From positions 1 through 64,000 of the forward strand of contig NZ_JAGIAS010000004.1 in the NCBI RefSeq assembly GCF_017744695.1: a stretch of 64,000 nt of DNA. Reading direction: 5' to 3'. The notes below the pieces were generated by a model that was given only the letters and a program-made list of their open reading frames with translations, was not told the origin of the DNA and searched no databases. Below are positions 61,246 through 64,000 of the stretch, piece after piece (within the stretch, counting starts at the first letter, position 1; every line of letters begins with the position of its first letter). A program made the translations under genes and the position numbers. The DNA comes from Dyadobacter sp. (GTDB lineage Bacteria; Bacteroidota; Bacteroidia; Cytophagales; Spirosomataceae).

Positions 61246-62622
61246 TTAGTTTTTAAACCCAATGGTTTTCACGAAATCCTTAATGCTAATCAGCGGAATC
61301 CGTGTGTGATATTTTCCGTTGATCGCCTTGATCGTTTCGTTCGCAATAATGGCCTGTCCAAGAGCGGTAGGATAAATGCCATCAGCTGAAAAGAAGTTAC
61401 CTTTCATAGTGCCGTCGATGGGAACGCCGTCGTCCGTTACAAATGATCCCGTATGGATTTCCTCATAAACTTCGTACAGATCCACGACGGCTAGATTATG
61501 CTTTTCTGCATACTCCTTAATTTTCGGATTGTACATGGTTTGTGGATCGGAGAAAAGCGCTTCCTCAGCGTCGATCACAGATAGCGGATCGAGTTTGATA
61601 GTAAACTTGCTTCCGGGCTCATGTTTTTCGAAGGTGCGGCTGACGCGTGGCGAGGGTACCAGATAAGACGCATCTGAATTTGTACTTGCATCGATTAATT
61701 CACTGACTTTATACCAATTCATGTAAGGTAGCGTCCGGTAATGAGGGACAGTGAAAATTACTCCCCGCTGCCCTTTACCAAGAATGGCATTTAATGTATA
61801 GTCAGTTATTGTTCCACTCAGATATATGGATCCATTGAAATTCAGTGTGTAATGATTGATATGAGAATTGTCCTGAAGACCCTCTATCCATCTATCAAAA
61901 AAATCATCAAGCAGAACAAAGTTATATGGCCTCTTCTCCAAAATTTCGCTCAAAACATTATGCTCAGGAGTCGCTTTCAAAGTTGAAAGGCGTGACACGT
62001 ACGGCTGCGTCGCACATTTCTCGCAAAATGGATAAGAGAGCCATGTCGAAGCGCCCCAGGGCGTTGCGAAATTCGAAGCATTCCCCTCATACTTCGGCAG
62101 CACCGGCGGTGCTCCATCTGTCACTGGTGCGCGATTGTTAACTACCTTCTTCCACTTCGGATATTTCGCTAACGGGTTATCGTATAGGTAATAGCCCGTT
62201 CCATTGAAATCCTGCTCGCTGAAAAGCGGCATTTCAAAATCAGTCAAGCCCATTTGGTGGGCAACCAGATTGGGATAGGCAAATTGCTGGCTCTCCCGGT
62301 AAAGGCCCCCATTGCAAACGCCTGCGGTTAGTCCACCGCCGACGGCGATCATTTGCAATGTGGCGTCGGAGCCTTTCAGGTTGCTTAAATCGACATGGCC
62401 TACTTGCTGTGCATTCCATTTGTTAAAATCCAGGGATGGTTGAACTTCTACCTCGCCGGTTTGCATGCTGGTAAATTTCGCTATCGGGTGCAGGCTGGGG
62501 AGTATTTCCGTACTATCGATGGCGTCGACCACATCGTCGCTGGTGGTATCCGGCTGCGCTTCCTGCGAACAAGCGGAAAGACTCGATGTGAGTGCAAACA
62601 GTAATGCATACAGGTTTTTCAT
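61246..62622 (-). CDS. SGNH-like lipoprotein, probable pseudoenzyme
   Basis: A 458-residue lipoprotein (lipobox SSLSAC, Cys about 18). The first SGNH block reads VGGGLTAGVCNGGLYRES (about 91-108), where an active enzyme has GDS or GGS, so the nucleophile Ser is replaced by Gly. Further on, QFAYPNLVAHQMGL matches the Bacteroidota SGNH family. The last block, FFSADGIYPTALGQAIIANE (about 411-430), has Tyr where the Asp-x-x-His catalytic His is expected. Other Bacteroidota members keep Ser and His as far as I recall. So this copy probably binds rather than cleaves a ligand. It is the first gene of a two-gene minus-strand unit with the T9SS esterase-like gene. Confidence 0.72.
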   Translation of the reverse strand: MKNLYALLFALTSSLSACSQEAQPDTTSDDVVDAIDSTEILPSLHPIAKFTSMQTGEVEVQPSLDFNKWNAQQVGHVDLSNLKGSDATLQMIAVGGGLTAGVCNGGLYRESQQFAYPNLVAHQMGLTDFEMPLFSEQDFNGTGYYLYDNPLAKYPKWKKVVNNRAPVTDGAPPVLPKYEGNASNFATPWGASTWLSYPFCEKCATQPYVSRLSTLKATPEHNVLSEILEKRPYNFVLLDDFFDRWIEGLQDNSHINHYTLNFNGSIYLSGTITDYTLNAILGKGQRGVIFTVPHYRTLPYMNWYKVSELIDASTNSDASYLVPSPRVSRTFEKHEPGSKFTIKLDPLSVIDAEEALFSDPQTMYNPKIKEYAEKHNLAVVDLYEVYEEIHTGSFVTDDGVPIDGTMKGNFFSADGIYPTALGQAIIANETIKAINGKYHTRIPLISIKDFVKTIGFKN

Positions 62623-62900
62623 AGTACTTGAATTTTAAATTGATACAACTGAAAGCCTGGCTGACCAGCCCGGCCTCATTCAACTAATTCAAGTTTAAGC
62701 TACAATTAGCTTGTAAATTCAATCCGATCTCCTAATGACCGGGATGGATACCCGAACGGTATTTTACCGCATTCACGGCCCCTCATTAACTAACCGCCTT
62801 TCACGAACTCGCCTATTAAACCTTCATTAAAACCAAGGATTTTTGCGATTCACGTTGTTTCTTTGCAGGAAATTCAGTCGCAGTCAATACAATAACATCT

Positions 62901-63230
62901 ATGCAAAGCGGAGAAAAGAATGCACAGCCCTGGTTGGGCAAAATGCAGGAAAAATGGGGATTGGAAACAACCAGGCAGGTTTTATTGGTACTCGCAGTGT
63001 TCAGTTTGTCAGGTTCGTCGGTGGTATGGCTCCGTAAAGGGCTCTTTTACCTGCTCGGCTATGACGACACGACGCCGATGTGGCTCAAAACCATTACCTA
63101 CATTCTATTCATTTTCCCGACTTACCAAAGCTTGTTGCTGTTGTATGGGTTCCTGCTGGGCCAGTTCTCGTTTTTCTGGGAAAAGGAAAAGAAAATGTTC
63201 CGCTGGATCGCCGCCAAGTTCAAGAAATAA
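62901..63230 (+). CDS. DUF6787-type small membrane protein
   Basis: A 109-residue protein with two transmembrane helices (about 26-45, VLLVLAVFSLSGSSVVWL; about 65-88, TYILFIFPTYQSLLLLYGFLL). The core WLGKMQEKWGLETTRQVLLV, then FSLSGSSVVW, PTYQSLLLLYG and GQFSFFWEKEKKM is the pattern of the Bacteroidota family DUF6787. Function is unknown. There is no partner in the immediate surroundings, and a strong terminator follows it. The 278-base gap upstream (62623-62900) holds no gene that I can see. Confidence 0.75.
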   Translation: MQSGEKNAQPWLGKMQEKWGLETTRQVLLVLAVFSLSGSSVVWLRKGLFYLLGYDDTTPMWLKTITYILFIFPTYQSLLLLYGFLLGQFSFFWEKEKKMFRWIAAKFKK

Positions 63231-63252
63231 GCGATTTTTCAAAGTATATACC

Positions 63253-63296
63253 AAAGGGTGAGCAGACGGTAACAGGCCGTCGCTCACCCTTTTTTC
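63253..63296 (+). terminator. rho-independent terminator after the DUF6787 gene
   Basis: AAAGGGTGAGC (63253-63263), then an ACGG/CCGT inner pair, then GCTCACCCTTTTTTC. A long two-part stem with a T-tract, about 20 bases after the stop. Confidence 0.9.
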
Positions 63297-63350
63297 GTTG
63301 CGCTACTACTCTCGATAGAACAATTTCTACTCAAAGATTTTGCCCAGTCC

Positions 63351-63381
63351 ATTGCTAATGTCTGCGGAATGAGTGACTTTG
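63351..63381 (+). promoter_or_regulatory. promoter of the MscS gene
   Basis: ATTG (63351-63354), 19 bases, TGACTTTG (63374-63381), one mismatch from TAnnTTTG. Transcription would begin near 63388, leaving a leader of about 60 bases before the ATG at 63447. Confidence 0.6.
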
Positions 63382-63446
63382 CAACTGAATGCCTATTGCA
63401 GTTACAATCTTCACACAATCACATCTATCAACAAAACCTCTACGAT

Positions 63447-64000
63447 ATGAATTTTGACATTATCAAAGCGCAAATCTGGACGCTGGCAACACTCTATGGC
63501 GGCAAGATTTTACTCGCTCTACTTGCATTTATCATCGGCCGTTTCATTGTGGGCAAAATCAGTTCGATGCTCACCAATGTAATGGAGAAACGAAAAGTCG
63601 ACCGCGACGTGCAGCCATTCCTGAGCTCATTGATCGTCGTGTTGCTCAATGTAATGCTGCTTCTGAGCATTGCGGGCATTGTGGGCATCGAAACTTCCTC
63701 ATTCGTTGCCGTACTCGGTGCGGCCGGTCTGGCGGTAGGTTTGGCATTGCAGGGCAGTCTGGCCAATTTCGCAGGCGGTGTCCTGATTCTGATTTTCAAG
63801 CCTTACCGCGTAGGCGACCTGATCAACGCCCAGGGATTTACCGGAACCGTTGAAGGCGTGCAAATTTTTAACACAATCCTGGTAACGCCGGATAATAAGA
63901 CCATTATCCTCCCGAACGGAGCGTTATCGACCTCTCCGATCACGAATATTTCGGGGAAAGGCAAGATTCGCGTCGACATGATATTTGCCGCGGGAAGCCA
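63447..64000 (+). CDS. MscS-family mechanosensitive channel (partial)
   Basis: The gene begins at ATG 63447 and runs off the right edge after 184 codons. N-terminal helix (about 14-35, TLYGGKILLALLAFIIGRFI), second helix (about 63-82), and the pore-lining TM3 (about 88-120): VAVLGAAGLAVGLALQGSLA, then NFAGGVLILIFKPYRVGDLI. The soluble beta-domain starts with GFTGTVEGVQIFNTIL and ends here in TPDNKTIILPNGALSTSPIT. It opens under membrane tension to release solutes during osmotic downshift. The short N-terminus (one helix before the linker pair) matches the small MscS type. The rest is outside the window. Confidence 0.92.
   Translation, partial: MNFDIIKAQIWTLATLYGGKILLALLAFIIGRFIVGKISSMLTNVMEKRKVDRDVQPFLSSLIVVLLNVMLLLSIAGIVGIETSSFVAVLGAAGLAVGLALQGSLANFAGGVLILIFKPYRVGDLINAQGFTGTVEGVQIFNTILVTPDNKTIILPNGALSTSPITNISGKGKIRVDMIFAAGS

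Noticed and set aside
1..64000. CRISPR arrays, prophage genes, integrase or att sites
   Set aside because: No regularly spaced repeats, no phage structural genes and no integrase were seen. The only mobile trace is the IS3 OrfA remnant.

Overview
The window looks like chromosomal DNA of a Cytophagales bacterium (Bacteroidota), probably Spirosomaceae and Dyadobacter-like. The genus is inferred from overall protein character, not from a search. Reasons: type IX secretion (T9SS) sorting domains of both kinds, promoters of the TTTG-N19/21-TAnnTTTG type, little Shine-Dalgarno signal before starts, BlaI/M56 regulators with TonB tails, a CarboxypepD_reg TonB-dependent receptor, and Bacteroidota-only families (DUF6787, DUF4136, YtxH). 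No rRNA, CRISPR array, prophage or intact insertion sequence was seen. One tRNA (Asn) is present.

Region 1 (1-16,000) is accessory and partly decayed. A 2027-residue exported SpvB/FG-GAP/RHS protein ends in a papain-like cysteine-protease toxin tip. An exported candidate immunity gene overlaps its stop, then comes a fragment of a second toxin tip and a second immunity copy. After that come a fused tandem duplicate, a gene broken by two frameshifts, several exported proteins of unknown function, a T9SS type B sorting-domain protein, a dockerin-like protein, an IS3-family remnant and a small minus-strand gene pair whose second member is broken. The DNA becomes clearly AT-rich exactly where the RHS core ends.

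Region 2 (16,000-21,250) is housekeeping: tRNA-Asn, rsmG, a family 2 glycosyltransferase, tgt and an OmpA-family protein with a clear promoter and terminator. The TGT lacks the three zinc-binding cysteines of the classical enzyme.

Region 3 (21,300-31,400) is a surface-polysaccharide cluster: glf, a Wzc-like tyrosine kinase, a NeuB/NeuC/NeuA nonulosonic (sialic-type) acid set, two glycosyltransferases and a Wzy/WaaL-like membrane protein. Most junctions overlap, so the seven genes from wzc onward read as one operon. No flippase was found in the window.

Region 4 (31,700-43,500) carries TerC, dnaG, a DUF4136 lipoprotein, YtxH, a YCF48-like protein, YpdA, pabB-pabC, priA and pyk. Region 5 (43,500-51,150) has two Uma2-type genes, a BlaI repressor with two M56 (BlaR1-like) proteins behind a promoter covered by two dyads 20 bp apart, a Gfo/Idh/MocA oxidoreductase and an ExbB-ExbD pair.

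Region 6 (51,270-59,400) is the most promising system. A MbnP-like lipoprotein and a MbnH-like di-heme peroxidase are flanked by two paralogous small membrane proteins with an LCENR...HCDGKCYLAK cysteine motif, followed by a TonB-dependent receptor and a PepSY membrane protein. This reads as a metal (probably copper, possibly iron) acquisition locus without methanobactin genes. Region 7 (59,400-64,000) has a T9SS-targeted sialate-O-acetylesterase-like protein, an SGNH-like lipoprotein missing its usual catalytic residues, a DUF6787 protein and the start of an MscS channel.
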